Shown here: positions 1 to 9,321 of the stretch, piece by piece
How the letters are laid out: every line of letters starts with the position of its first letter
How positions within the stretch are numbered: position 1 is the stretch's first letter
Origin: Nocardioides scoriae
GTDB taxonomy: Bacteria > Actinomycetota > Actinomycetes > Propionibacteriales > Nocardioidaceae
Assembly: GCF_900104965.1 (NCBI RefSeq)
Contig: NZ_LT629757.1
Coordinates: 1 to 64,000, forward strand
Direction of reading: 5' to 3'
Length of the DNA stretch: 64,000 nucleotides
Made by a program: the position numbers and the translations under genes
Notes under the pieces: generated by a model
The model's database searches: none
Told to the model about the DNA's origin: nothing
Seen by the model: only the letters and a program-made list of their open reading frames with translations

Positions 1-77
1 ATCGCGACACGCCTGAGGTCGCCGAGCGGGCGATCGCGACACGCCTGAGGTCGCCGAGCGGGCGATCTCGACACGCC
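1..77. repeat. 32-bp direct repeat, first array (runs off window edge)
   Basis: Two identical 32-bp units (1-32 and 33-64) starting atcgcgacacgcctgaggtc are followed by a third that diverges after about 13 bases. The array is cut by the left window edge, so its copy number is unknown. I see no gene in 1-403; this array and the one at 181-395 fill most of it, and 78-180 shows nothing I can name. Confidence 0.85.
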
Positions 78-180
78 CCGGCCCTCGGTCCCCGAGGAGG
101 TCGCCCTGGCGACCGTCTCGAGGGGTCCGGCTCCGAGACAGGACTCCTTCCTTCCTCAGCCACCGACAGCGGGTCACGGC

Positions 181-395
181 GTACGACGACGGCCCGGTCG
201 GCGGGGTTCGGCGTACGTCGATCGCCCGGTCGGCGGGGTGCGGCGTACGACGATCGCCCGGTCGGCGGGGTGCGGCGTACGAGAATCGCCCGGTCGGCGG
301 GGTGCGGCGTACGACGATCGCCCGGTCGGCGGGGTTCGGCGTACGACGATCGCCCGCTCGGCGGGGTGCGGCGTACGACGATCGCCCGGTCGGGG
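181..395. repeat. 32-bp tandem repeat array, six full copies plus one partial
   Basis: Six head-to-tail 32-bp units start at 181, 213, 245, 277, 309 and 341, and a truncated seventh runs 373-395. The consensus begins gtacgacgatcgcccggtcg and ends gcggggtgcggc; copies differ at one to three positions. There are no unique spacers, so this is a minisatellite and not a CRISPR. Since 32 is not a multiple of three, the array is open in several frames and creates spurious ORFs. It ends 8 bp before the stop codon of the leftward dehydrogenase gene at 404, so it lies in that gene's 3' flank and may vary in length between strains. Confidence 0.92.
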
Positions 396-403
396 CCACC
401 CGG

Positions 404-1216
404 TCAGCGCGGGAGGCGGCGGCGGGAGGCGAGCTCGAAGGCGGGGCCCACGACGCGGTCCCAGATCGGCGGGGCGAGGTTGAAGGCCAGGAGCATCAGG
501 TAGTTGCTCCAGGCCGTCTGCACCGAGCGCGAGGGCGTCCGGCCGCCGTGGGCGTGGCGCAGCACCGCGCGGGCGGCCCGCTCGGGCGAGATGGTGGGCG
601 GCGGGGGCGTGTTGACGCCGCCGGCCGAGTCGAGGGCGCTGCCGTAGATCGGGGTGTCGACGCTGCCCGGGGCGACGTGGACGATCCGCACGCCCGGCAC
701 GTCGAGGTTCTCGATGTGGAGCTGGCGTGCCAGGGCGCGCACGCCCCACTTGCTGACGACGTACGGCGTCATCTCCGGCACGTTGATGTGGCCCAGGAGC
801 GAGCCGACCAGCACCAGGGTGCCGCTGCCCTGCCCCCGGAGGACGGGCACGACGTGGCGCGCGACGTTGGCCGCGCCCAGCAGGTTGGTCGAGACCACCG
901 AGTCGAAGTCCTCGGGGGTGGTGTCCTCGGTGCGGCCGTAGCTGACCACGCCCGCGCAGTGCAGCACGGCGTCGAGGTGGCCGCGCTCGCGCAGCGCCTG
1001 CTCGACGGCCTCCGCGACGGCGTCGTCGTCGGCGACGTCGGCGACCAGCACGGTCGCGCCGGCGGCGCCGGCCGCGAGGCACTCCTCGGCGACCTCCTCG
1101 AGCACCTCCTTGCGCCGCGCGAGCAGCGCGACGTGGTCGCCCTCGGCGGCGGCCTGGAGGGCGGTGGCCCGGCCGATGCCGCTCGAGGCTCCGGTGATGA
1201 TGACGGTCCTGCTCAT
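404..1216 (-). CDS. Short-chain dehydrogenase/reductase (SDR family)
   Basis: A 270-residue classical SDR, predicted cytosolic and NAD(P)H-dependent. The Rossmann motif TGASSGIG is at 8-15, HCAG replaces NNAG at 86-89, and the catalytic set N111, S139, Y152, K156 (YVVSK) is complete. The C-terminal tail (about 195-270) is longer than in minimal SDRs and shares TPIY and PPPxISPE patches with the divergent neighbour at 1249, so the two are paralogues. The ATG at 1214-1216 has a GAGG-type ribosome site about 8 nt upstream. The substrate cannot be read from sequence. The 32-bp repeat array begins 8 nt past its stop codon. Confidence 0.88.
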   Translation of the reverse strand: MSRTVIITGASSGIGRATALQAAAEGDHVALLARRKEVLEEVAEECLAAGAAGATVLVADVADDDAVAEAVEQALRERGHLDAVLHCAGVVSYGRTEDTTPEDFDSVVSTNLLGAANVARHVVPVLRGQGSGTLVLVGSLLGHINVPEMTPYVVSKWGVRALARQLHIENLDVPGVRIVHVAPGSVDTPIYGSALDSAGGVNTPPPPTISPERAARAVLRHAHGGRTPSRSVQTAWSNYLMLLAFNLAPPIWDRVVGPAFELASRRRLPR

Positions 1217-1235
1217 GGGGTGACCTCTGCGTCCG

Positions 1236-1241
1236 TAGGGT
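1236..1241 (+). promoter_or_regulatory. -10 hexamer TAGGGT of the divergent SDR gene
   Basis: TAGGGT ends 7 nt before the ATG at 1249. That spacing fits a leaderless mRNA and favours the ATG at 1249 over the in-frame GTG at 1240, which would overlap the hexamer. Confidence 0.6.
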
Positions 1242-1248
1242 GGTGGGG

Positions 1249-2178
1249 ATGACGACGACGACGATCGACCGAGTGGTGATGGTCGTCGGGGCGACCTCCG
1301 GGATCGGCCTCGCGGTCGCCGAGCAGGCGAGCGGGAGGGGCGAGACCGTCGTGGTCGTCGCCCGCGATCCGGGGAGGGTCGAGGAGGTCGCGGCGGGGCT
1401 GCCCGGCGAGGCGCTCGGGATCGCCCTCGACGTGGTCGACGGGGAGGCGGTGCACGCCGCCGTCGAGACCGTGGTGCGCCGCTTCGGCCGTCTGGACGCC
1501 GTGGTGACGACCGCCCAGGTGATGGCCTACGGCGACGTGGAGCAGGTGCCGCCGGAGATCGTGCAGCGGGTCGTGGACACCGCCGTGATGGGCACCCACC
1601 ACCTCGCCCGCGCCGTGCTGCCGGTCTTCCGGTCGCAGGGCGGCGGCACGCTGGTGGTGGTGAGCTCGCTGCTCGCGGAGATCGCGGTGCCGCGGATGGG
1701 GATCTACAGCGCGGCCAAGTGGGGCCAGCTGGGGCTCGTGCGCTCGCTGCAGGCCGAGGTCCGCCACGAGCGCGACCTGCACGTCTGCCTGGTGCTGCCG
1801 GGGGCGATCGACACCCCGATCTACCACCAGGCCGCGACGTACGGCGGCAGCCGTGGCTCGGCCCCGCCGCCGGTCATCAGCCCCGAGTCGGTGGCCCGGA
1901 CCTGCCTGGCGATGCTCGAGCGTCCCCGTCGACTGGTCCACGCCGGGCCGGTCAACCGGCTCGCGGTGATCGGCTTCCGGGCGATGCCGTGGGTCTACGA
2001 CCGGGTGGCGCGTCCCATGGTCGACCTGGTGGCCCTGCGCGGACCCGCCGCCGAACCCTCCGCGGGCAACGTGCTGGAGCCGCTGCCGCGGCGCGAGGGC
2101 CTCAACGGCGGCTGGACCTTCGTGGGCCGGCTGCGCCGTGCCGACGGCCGGGCGCGCTGGCGACGCCGGTCGCGCTGA
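1249..2178 (+). CDS. SDR-family protein with degenerate catalytic asparagine
   Basis: A 309-residue SDR paralogue of the gene at 404-1216, arranged head to head with it. The nucleotide motif GATSGIG (14-20) and the catalytic S140, Y153 and K157 (YSAAK) are present. The structural NNAG motif reads TTAQ (87-90), and the position of the catalytic Asn reads Ala112 (DTAVMG against STNLLG in the paralogue). A C-terminal extension after about 205 carries the paired [12 protein letters not shown] signature plus a basic tail. It could be a reductase of altered activity or a non-catalytic partner of its neighbour. An in-frame GTG at 1240 is the alternative start; the TAGGGT position favours 1249. Confidence 0.85.
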   Translation: MTTTTIDRVVMVVGATSGIGLAVAEQASGRGETVVVVARDPGRVEEVAAGLPGEALGIALDVVDGEAVHAAVETVVRRFGRLDAVVTTAQVMAYGDVEQVPPEIVQRVVDTAVMGTHHLARAVLPVFRSQGGGTLVVVSSLLAEIAVPRMGIYSAAKWGQLGLVRSLQAEVRHERDLHVCLVLPGAIDTPIYHQAATYGGSRGSAPPPVISPESVARTCLAMLERPRRLVHAGPVNRLAVIGFRAMPWVYDRVARPMVDLVALRGPAAEPSAGNVLEPLPRREGLNGGWTFVGRLRRADGRARWRRRSR

Positions 2179-2395
2179 GCGCGGTGCCGGCGGCAGGACC
2201 GGCGCCAGCCGGGGCTGGCCTGCCGGGTGGGGAAGGTGCGTCATCGGTGCTCCGGTCGCGTCTGGGGCCACGGGTCGAAGCGGGGCACCTCCGAGCGTAG
2301 CCAGGCGCCCGCAACGCCCGGTCCGCCCGCGGGCCGCGCGACGCGGGTCCGGCGGGGTGCCGGGGACGCTCAGGCAGCGCTGCGATGATGCGCGG

Positions 2396-3529
2396 GTGAG
2401 CAAGCGCCGCGACGTCGTCATCCTGGGCTCGACCGGGTCGATCGGGACCCAGGCCCTCGACGTGGTGCGGGCGGCGCCCGAGCGCTTCCGCGTGGTCGCG
2501 CTGACCGCCGGGGGCAGCCAGCCGGAGCTCTTCGAGCAGCAGGTCGCGGAGTTCGCCCCCGCCTTCTCCGGGCTCGGGGAGGACGCCTCCGTCGAGGCCG
2601 CGTCCCTGGCCTGCGACGTCGTGCTCAACGGCATCACGGGTGCGGTCGGGCTGCGGCCCACCGTCGCCGCGCTGGAGGCCGGGTCGGTGCTGGCGCTGGC
2701 CAACAAGGAGTCGCTCATCATCGGCGGCCCGGTCGTGACCGACCTGGCGGCGCCCGGCCAGATCGTGCCGGTGGACAGCGAGCACAGCGCCCTGGCGCAG
2801 TGCCTGCGCGGCGGGACCGCCGCAGAGGTGCGCCGCCTCGTGCTCACCGCCAGCGGGGGTCCCTTCCGGGGGCGCACCCGCGAGCAGCTGGCCGAGGTCA
2901 CCCCCGAGCAGGCGCTGGACCACCCGACCTGGGCCATGGGCCCGGTCGTGACCATCAACTCCGCGACCCTGGTCAACAAGGGGCTGGAGGTGATCGAGGC
3001 GCACCTGCTCTTCGACGTGCCGTACGCCGACATCGAGGTCGTCGTGCACCCCACGAGCGTCGTGCACTCGATGGTGGAGTTCACCGACGGCTCGACGCTG
3101 GCGCAGGCCAGCCCGCCGACGATGCTGATCCCGATCGCCCTCGGCCTGGCCTGGCCCGACCGGGTGCCCGGCACGGCCCCGGCCGTCGACTGGACCCGAC
3201 CGCAGACCTGGGACTTCCACCCCCTCGACCACGACGCCTTCCCGGCCGTCCGGCTGGCCCGGCGCGCCGGCGAGCGGGGCGGCACCGCCCCTGCGGTCTA
3301 CAACGCGGCCAACGAGGTCTGCGTCGAGGCGTTCCGCACCGGCCGGCTGCCGTTCGTGGCGATCGTGGACACGATCGGCGAGGTGCTCGCCGCCCACGAC
3401 GTACGCTCGGGATCGGCCGACGCGCCCACCCCCACCGGGCCGCAGCGGCTCACCGTCGAGGACGTCCTGGCCGCCGACCGGTGGGCCCGGGACCACACCG
3501 CGAGCCTGCTGGAGGGCACCACCCGATGA
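2396..3529 (+). CDS. dxr: 1-deoxy-D-xylulose 5-phosphate reductoisomerase
   Basis: Converts DXP to 2-C-methyl-D-erythritol 4-phosphate with NADPH, the first committed step of the MEP isoprenoid pathway. It has 377 residues. The NADPH loop GSTGSIG is at 11-17, LANKES at 101-106 and the metal/substrate motif VDSEH at 126-130. The stretch between the first Rossmann half and LANKES is about 25 residues shorter than in E. coli Dxr, with the frame intact. The GTG at 2396 immediately precedes the conserved N-terminus, and GATGAT ends 6 nt upstream as a possible leaderless -10. Its stop overlaps the rseP start (ATGA). The 217 bp upstream (2179-2395) shows no gene. Confidence 0.95.
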   Translation: MSKRRDVVILGSTGSIGTQALDVVRAAPERFRVVALTAGGSQPELFEQQVAEFAPAFSGLGEDASVEAASLACDVVLNGITGAVGLRPTVAALEAGSVLALANKESLIIGGPVVTDLAAPGQIVPVDSEHSALAQCLRGGTAAEVRRLVLTASGGPFRGRTREQLAEVTPEQALDHPTWAMGPVVTINSATLVNKGLEVIEAHLLFDVPYADIEVVVHPTSVVHSMVEFTDGSTLAQASPPTMLIPIALGLAWPDRVPGTAPAVDWTRPQTWDFHPLDHDAFPAVRLARRAGERGGTAPAVYNAANEVCVEAFRTGRLPFVAIVDTIGEVLAAHDVRSGSADAPTPTGPQRLTVEDVLAADRWARDHTASLLEGTTR

Positions 3530-4854
3530 CCGCGCTGTTCTACCTCCTCGGCGTGCTCGTCTTCGTCGTCGGGCTGCTGGGCTCGGTGGCGCTGCACGAG
3601 GCCGGCCACCTGATCCCCGGCAAGCTGTTCAACGTCCGGGTGACGCAGTTCTTCGTCGGCTTCGGACGGACCCTGTGGTCGCGGCAGCGGGGTGAGACGG
3701 AGTACGGCCTCAAGGCGATCCCGCTCGGCGGCTACTGCAAGCTCGTCGGGATGGTGCCGCCCAACGCCGCGGACGCCGAGGCGGGTCCCGACCAGGTCCG
3801 CAGCCGCGCGACCGGCATGTTCGCCCAGCTGGTCAGCGACGCCAAGGACGCGGAGTACGAGCACGTCGACCCCCACGACCACGACCGGCTGTTCTACAAC
3901 AAGCCGTGGTGGCAGCGGGTGGTCATCATGGGCTCCGGCGTCGCGATCAACCTGGTGCTGAGCTTCCTGCTCTTCGCGGTGGTCTTCATGGGCTACGGCG
4001 TCTACCAGCCGACCACCACGATCTCCTCGGTCTCGCAGTGCGTCGTGGCCACCACCGCGGCCACCGCCGACCAGCCGCCGCGCGCGTGCACCTCGTCGGA
4101 CCCCGAGTCGCCGGCGAAGGCCGCGGGCTTCCGCCCCGGCGACCGGTTCGTGTCGATCAACGGCACCGCGATCGGCGGCTGGGAGCAGATGCAGGCCGCC
4201 ATCCGCGACAACGGCGACCGCACCGCCACCATCGTGGTCGAGCGCGACGGCCGCGAGGTCACCCTGCGCCCCACGACGACCGTCACCACCCAGGCGACCG
4301 ACCCCGAGGACCCGACCACCGTCACCGAGGTGGGCTTCCTCGGCGTGGTGCCGCTCCAGGAGCGCGAGCGCCAGGGCGTGGGGTACGTCGCCGGGCGGAT
4401 GGTCGACGGCACCGTGCAGACCGCCCAGACGATCGGCACCCTGCCCGCCCGCGTGTACGACGCGGGGCAGGCCGCGCTCGGCCTCGAGGAGCGCGACCCC
4501 AACGGCCCGATGAGCGTCGTCGGGGCCGGCCGGGTCGCGGGCGAGCTGGCCTCGGAGGACCGGATCCCGGTGCTCGACCGGTTCTTCCTCATCGTCGGCC
4601 TGCTCGCCGGGCTCAACCTGTTCCTGGGCCTGGTCAACCTGCTGCCGCTGCCGCCCTTCGACGGCGGCGGGATCGCCACGACGCTCTACGAGACCGCGCG
4701 TCGCCGCATCGCCCGGGCGCGCGGCAAGCCCGACCCCGGCGGGGTCGACAGCGCCCGGCTGCTGCCCCTGACGTACGCCATGGCAGCGGTGATCCTGCTG
4801 GTCAGCGTGGTGCTGATCTTCGCCGACGTGCTGGCGCCGGTGAGCCTGTCGTAG
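3526..4854 (+). CDS. rseP: RseP/Rip1-type site-2 intramembrane zinc metalloprotease
   Basis: A 442-residue membrane protease of the M50 family, which cleaves transmembrane anchors such as anti-sigma factors inside the bilayer. HEAGH (24-28) sits in the first hydrophobic segment, and the second metal site is in [11 protein letters not shown] with N371 and D379. A PDZ domain occupies about 150-235, preceded by a transmembrane segment near 130-155; two more hydrophobic helices lie near 355-375 and 420-440. It is translationally coupled to dxr by a 4-nt overlap, the usual actinobacterial order dxr-rseP-ispG. No substrate is identifiable in the window. Confidence 0.93.
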   Translation: MTALFYLLGVLVFVVGLLGSVALHEAGHLIPGKLFNVRVTQFFVGFGRTLWSRQRGETEYGLKAIPLGGYCKLVGMVPPNAADAEAGPDQVRSRATGMFAQLVSDAKDAEYEHVDPHDHDRLFYNKPWWQRVVIMGSGVAINLVLSFLLFAVVFMGYGVYQPTTTISSVSQCVVATTAATADQPPRACTSSDPESPAKAAGFRPGDRFVSINGTAIGGWEQMQAAIRDNGDRTATIVVERDGREVTLRPTTTVTTQATDPEDPTTVTEVGFLGVVPLQERERQGVGYVAGRMVDGTVQTAQTIGTLPARVYDAGQAALGLEERDPNGPMSVVGAGRVAGELASEDRIPVLDRFFLIVGLLAGLNLFLGLVNLLPLPPFDGGGIATTLYETARRRIARARGKPDPGGVDSARLLPLTYAMAAVILLVSVVLIFADVLAPVSLS

Positions 4855-4873
4855 CGACTCCTAGACTGGGGTC

Positions 4874-6025
<1,152 letters not shown>

Positions 6026-6043
6026 CCAGTCGGCGCGGCCGCC

Positions 6044-7525
6044 TCACCACACCGTGTAGAAGAGCTGCTGCACCACCAGCGCGGTCAGCAGCTGCAGGCC
6101 CAGACCCCAGCGGCGCCACCGCTCGGGCAGCAGGGCGCACGAGACGAGCAGCCACGGCATGAACGGCAGCCAGATCCGCTCGACCTCCGCCTTGCTCATG
6201 CCCGACGCGTCGGCGGCGGCCACCATCACCACGGCCGCCCCGGCGAGCAGCAGCGGGGCGTGGTCGCGGCGCAGCCACGCCCGGGGGCGTGCCGCCAGGT
6301 GGGCCACCCCGGCGGCGACCAGCGGGCCCGCGCTGATGACGAGCAGTGCCAGGTTGGCCCAGCGCCAGTAGTCCTCCGGCCGGTCCTTGGCGATGCCCTC
6401 CTCGTAGCGCTCGACCAGCGCGGGGTAGAAGTCCCACCACGCCCAGCCGGCGGCGGCGAAGCCCAGCACGACGACCAGGGCGGCGCCGGCGGCCAGCGGC
6501 AGCGGCCGCCAGGAGCGCCCGGCCACCAGCACGGCGACGGCGAGCAGGCCCATGAGCGGCATGCCGTAGGACATCATCACCAGCATCCCGAGCAGCAGGC
6601 CCGCGAGCAGCGACCAGCCGACGCCGCGGCGCCTGTCCCGGCGCTGCTTCCGGTCGTGCGCCTTCGGGGTGGACGCGCGGGCGAGGGCGGCGGTGCCCAG
6701 CGCCAGGCACGCGATGCCCCAGGCGGCGACGGCGGCGAACACCGCGTCGCCCGAGACGGCCATGAAGACCGCGGTCGGCGCGACCACCAGGAAGGGGGCC
6801 GCGCGTCGGGCGGTCGCCTCCGCGCCCAGGGCACGCAGCGTCACCAGCACCGCGAGCGCGGTGGTCGCGGCCAGCAGCGTCACCACCACCCCGGCGGCCA
6901 GGTCGCCGCCGAGGCCGACCTTGACCAGCGCGACGAAGAACAGCAGCGCGGCGGGCGGGTGGCCCGCGACGTGGGTGGGGAACGCGTCGGGGGAGTCCAG
7001 CGGCATCCGCTCGAGCCAGGTGGAGAACAGGGTGCCGAGACCGCCGACGTCGCGGGCGGTGGTGAGGTACTCGTAGGGGTTGCCCAGCTGGCGCGAGAGG
7101 CCGGCGGTGCCGTCGACCAGCGCGAGCGACAGCATCCAGGCCAGGCCGGCGGCGTAGCCCACGACCAGCAGCCGGCGCCAGGGCAGCCGCTCGGCCAGCC
7201 CCGCGGCGTACCTCCAGCTGAGCAGGGCCAGCAGCACCGCCGGCGCCGTGCCGGGGCCGAACCACTTCGGCTCCCACAGGCCGTGCAGCGGCGGGACGGC
7301 ACGGTCGGAGGCCGAGCGCGGGGCCCGTGAGTAGACCTCCTCGCCGCTGTGCCCGGGATACCAGAACGACCACGCCACCAGGCCGACCGCGACCGCCAGG
7401 CCGAGCCACGGCAGCAGGCGGGGGAGCATCGACCGCACCCGGTCGCCCCGGTCGCCGCCGGGGGCGCGGGAGGAGGCCCCGGAGGAGGACGAGCGGTCGG
7501 TGAGGGCAGCCACGGGGGCGAGCAT
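6044..7525 (-). CDS. Polytopic membrane protein, GT-C glycosyltransferase-like
   Basis: A 493-residue integral membrane protein with about 10-12 hydrophobic segments, the first near 38-54. A loop following TM1 carries SGEEVYSR and a later one reads THVAGHPPAALLFF (about 184-197); the distal part has EVERIWLPFMPWLL. Such polar loops between helices in a 450-550 residue protein resemble GT-C lipid-linked sugar transferases, but I see no unambiguous DxD/ExD catalytic pair, so this is a fold-level guess. The N-terminal 32 residues are low-complexity, and an internal Met33 is an alternative start. It is probably co-transcribed with the lipoprotein gene 48 bp upstream. Confidence 0.6.
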   Translation of the reverse strand: MLAPVAALTDRSSSSGASSRAPGGDRGDRVRSMLPRLLPWLGLAVAVGLVAWSFWYPGHSGEEVYSRAPRSASDRAVPPLHGLWEPKWFGPGTAPAVLLALLSWRYAAGLAERLPWRRLLVVGYAAGLAWMLSLALVDGTAGLSRQLGNPYEYLTTARDVGGLGTLFSTWLERMPLDSPDAFPTHVAGHPPAALLFFVALVKVGLGGDLAAGVVVTLLAATTALAVLVTLRALGAEATARRAAPFLVVAPTAVFMAVSGDAVFAAVAAWGIACLALGTAALARASTPKAHDRKQRRDRRRGVGWSLLAGLLLGMLVMMSYGMPLMGLLAVAVLVAGRSWRPLPLAAGAALVVVLGFAAAGWAWWDFYPALVERYEEGIAKDRPEDYWRWANLALLVISAGPLVAAGVAHLAARPRAWLRRDHAPLLLAGAAVVMVAAADASGMSKAEVERIWLPFMPWLLVSCALLPERWRRWGLGLQLLTALVVQQLFYTVW

Positions 7526-7573
7526 GGCAGGTGGGGGCCAAGCACCGCCCGCGGATCGGGCGGGTCGGCCGGG

Positions 7574-8296
7574 CTAGCCGGCGGCCGTCAGCGCCCGGCG
7601 CACGACGAGCTCGGCGGCGTGCCCCTGGCGCCACGCCCTGCTCTCGCGGGAGAGGAACGCGAGGTCCTTGAGCGCCTTGGCCCGGGACTTCTTCTCCGAC
7701 AGGTCGACCACGGTCGCCTGCTGCCAGGCGGGGTCCTGGTCGGCGGCCGCCTGCTCGGCGCGGCGCTCCATCGTCCGCAGCGCGGCCTCGACCTGGGCCG
7801 CGGTCGGGGCGCCGCGCCCGGCCTTCCCCGAGGGTCGGGCGTACGCCGCGGCGCGCTCGCCCACCCGGTCGAGCTGGTAGGCGAGGTCGTAGGGCCGCAG
7901 CGTCGTGACGAACGCCGCCAGGCTCGTCAGCTGGGTCTTCTCGGCGGCCAGCGTCCGCTCGCAGTCCGAGGCCTTCGCGGTGGTGGCGTAGTAGTCGACC
8001 GACGCGGCGATGCTGGTCGTGCGCCCCGGCAGGGAGGAGGGGTGCTCGTCGTCACCGTCGGGCAGCCGGTCGCCGAGCGCGCGCCACTGGTCGCGGCAGT
8101 CCTGGTCGGCGGCGCTCGCGGTGGGGGTGTCGGACGCGTCACCGGTGCCACCGGACCCGCCGTCGCCACCGCCGCAGCCCCCGAGCAACAGGCCCCCGAC
8201 GACCAGCGGGGCCAGCAGCGGCAGCAGCCGTGGCGCCGACGGTGAGACCCGCGGGCGGGCGGGTCGCGAGCAGGCGGCAGGAGGGGTGCGGCGCAT
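7574..8296 (-). CDS. Predicted lipoprotein of unknown function
   Basis: A 240-residue protein whose N-terminus has Arg-rich residues, a hydrophobic stretch (about 24-38) and the lipobox LGGC with Cys41, followed by a Gly/Ser/Asp linker. The mature part has two Cys (CRDQW and DCERT regions) that could form a disulfide and is mostly helical, with a charged C-terminal half rich in Ala, Arg and Glu. I do not recognise a family. The ATG at 8294-8296 is the only start that gives a proper lipoprotein signal. It is divergent from the GNAT gene at 8369 and upstream of the membrane protein ending at 6044. Confidence 0.75.
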   Translation of the reverse strand: MRRTPPAACSRPARPRVSPSAPRLLPLLAPLVVGGLLLGGCGGGDGGSGGTGDASDTPTASAADQDCRDQWRALGDRLPDGDDEHPSSLPGRTTSIAASVDYYATTAKASDCERTLAAEKTQLTSLAAFVTTLRPYDLAYQLDRVGERAAAYARPSGKAGRGAPTAAQVEAALRTMERRAEQAAADQDPAWQQATVVDLSEKKSRAKALKDLAFLSRESRAWRQGHAAELVVRRALTAAG

Positions 8297-8368
8297 GGCG
8301 TCACCGTAGTGCTCGGCGCCCCCGCTGACCGGCGAACCGGCCGAGCACGGGTGCCGTAGGCTCGCGCC

Positions 8369-9214
8369 GTGGTCAGGACCAGCCAGAGCGTGCGCGTCCT
8401 CGGCCCGGCCGACGTGGAGGCCGCCCTCGCGGTCATCGCGCGTGACCCGGTGGTCAACGTCTTCGCCGACTACCGCACCCGGCTGACCCAGCTCGACCCG
8501 CGCTGGCTCGGTGGCGAGATGTGGGGCTACCACGAGGGCGACGAGCTGGTCTCGCTGTGCCACGTGGGGGCCAACCTGGTGCCGGTCGGCGCCGGTCCGG
8601 AGGCCTGCGCGGCGTTCGCCGAGCGCGCGATGCGCTCCGGTCCGCGCAGCTCGACCCTGGTGGGCCCGCGCGAGGCCGTCGAGCAGATGTGGGACGACCT
8701 GGCCACCCACTGGCCGGCGCCGCGCGAGCTGCGCTGGGACCAGCCGCACCTCGAGGCCCTGCGACCCGCCGAGGTGGCCTCCGACCCGGCCGTGCGACGC
8801 ACCACGCGCGAGCAGGCCACGACCCTCTACCCGGCCTGCGTGGCGATGTACACCGAGGAGGTGGGCATCTCCCCGGAGGTCGACGGCGGGCGCGACCTCT
8901 ACCGGGCGCGGGTCAACCAGCTGATCGGCCGCGGCTGGTCGTTCTCGCGGATCGAGGACGGCCGGGTGCTGTTCAAGGCCGAGGTCGCCTGCGCCAGCCC
9001 GTCGGCCTGCCAGGTCCAGGGCGTGTACGTCGATCCCGAGCTGCGCGGCCAGGGCCTCGCGACGGCGGGGATGGCGGCCGTGGTGGAGGCCTGCCAGCGC
9101 GAGATCGCCCCGTCGGTGTCGCTCTACGTCAACGCCCACAACACCGCGGCGCGGGCGGCGTACGCCCGGGCGGGGTTCGTCCAGACCGAGACGTTCTCGA
9201 CGATCATGTTCTGA
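8369..9214 (+). CDS. GNAT N-acetyltransferase with N-terminal DUF4081-like domain
   Basis: A 281-residue protein with an N-terminal half (about 1-135) of DUF4081 type and a C-terminal GNAT domain. The acetyl-CoA loop is visible in VQGVYVDPELRGQGLATAG (RGQGLA near 227-232), and the typical late motif VNAHNTAARAAYARAGF ends the fold. This family commonly sits between ispG and proS in actinobacteria, as here; its acceptor is unknown. The GTG at 8369 follows TAGGCT (8357-8362) by 6 nt, so it is predicted leaderless. After the stop, short hairpins at 9215-9266 may end transcription before the secreted phosphoesterase. Confidence 0.88.
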   Translation: MVRTSQSVRVLGPADVEAALAVIARDPVVNVFADYRTRLTQLDPRWLGGEMWGYHEGDELVSLCHVGANLVPVGAGPEACAAFAERAMRSGPRSSTLVGPREAVEQMWDDLATHWPAPRELRWDQPHLEALRPAEVASDPAVRRTTREQATTLYPACVAMYTEEVGISPEVDGGRDLYRARVNQLIGRGWSFSRIEDGRVLFKAEVACASPSACQVQGVYVDPELRGQGLATAGMAAVVEACQREIAPSVSLYVNAHNTAARAAYARAGFVQTETFSTIMF

Positions 9215-9266
9215 GCAGGTCGGGTCCACCTGCTGCTCACCTCCCAGGTGGTTGCCAGATGCAACC
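9215..9266 (+). terminator. Two small hairpins after the GNAT gene
   Basis: Stem gcaggt (9215-9220)/acctgc (9228-9233) and stem ggttgc (9250-9255)/gcaacc (9261-9266). Neither has a U-tract; they could end the GNAT mRNA or belong to the leader of the next gene. Confidence 0.35.
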
Positions 9267-9321
9267 GTGGTGGAGTCTGCTGGTCCTCTCCCACCCGGGA
9301 GACCGACCGAGGAGCAGCTCC

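Noticed and set aside
181-395. CRISPR array
   Set aside because: Repeats are contiguous with no unique spacers, and no cas gene is present.
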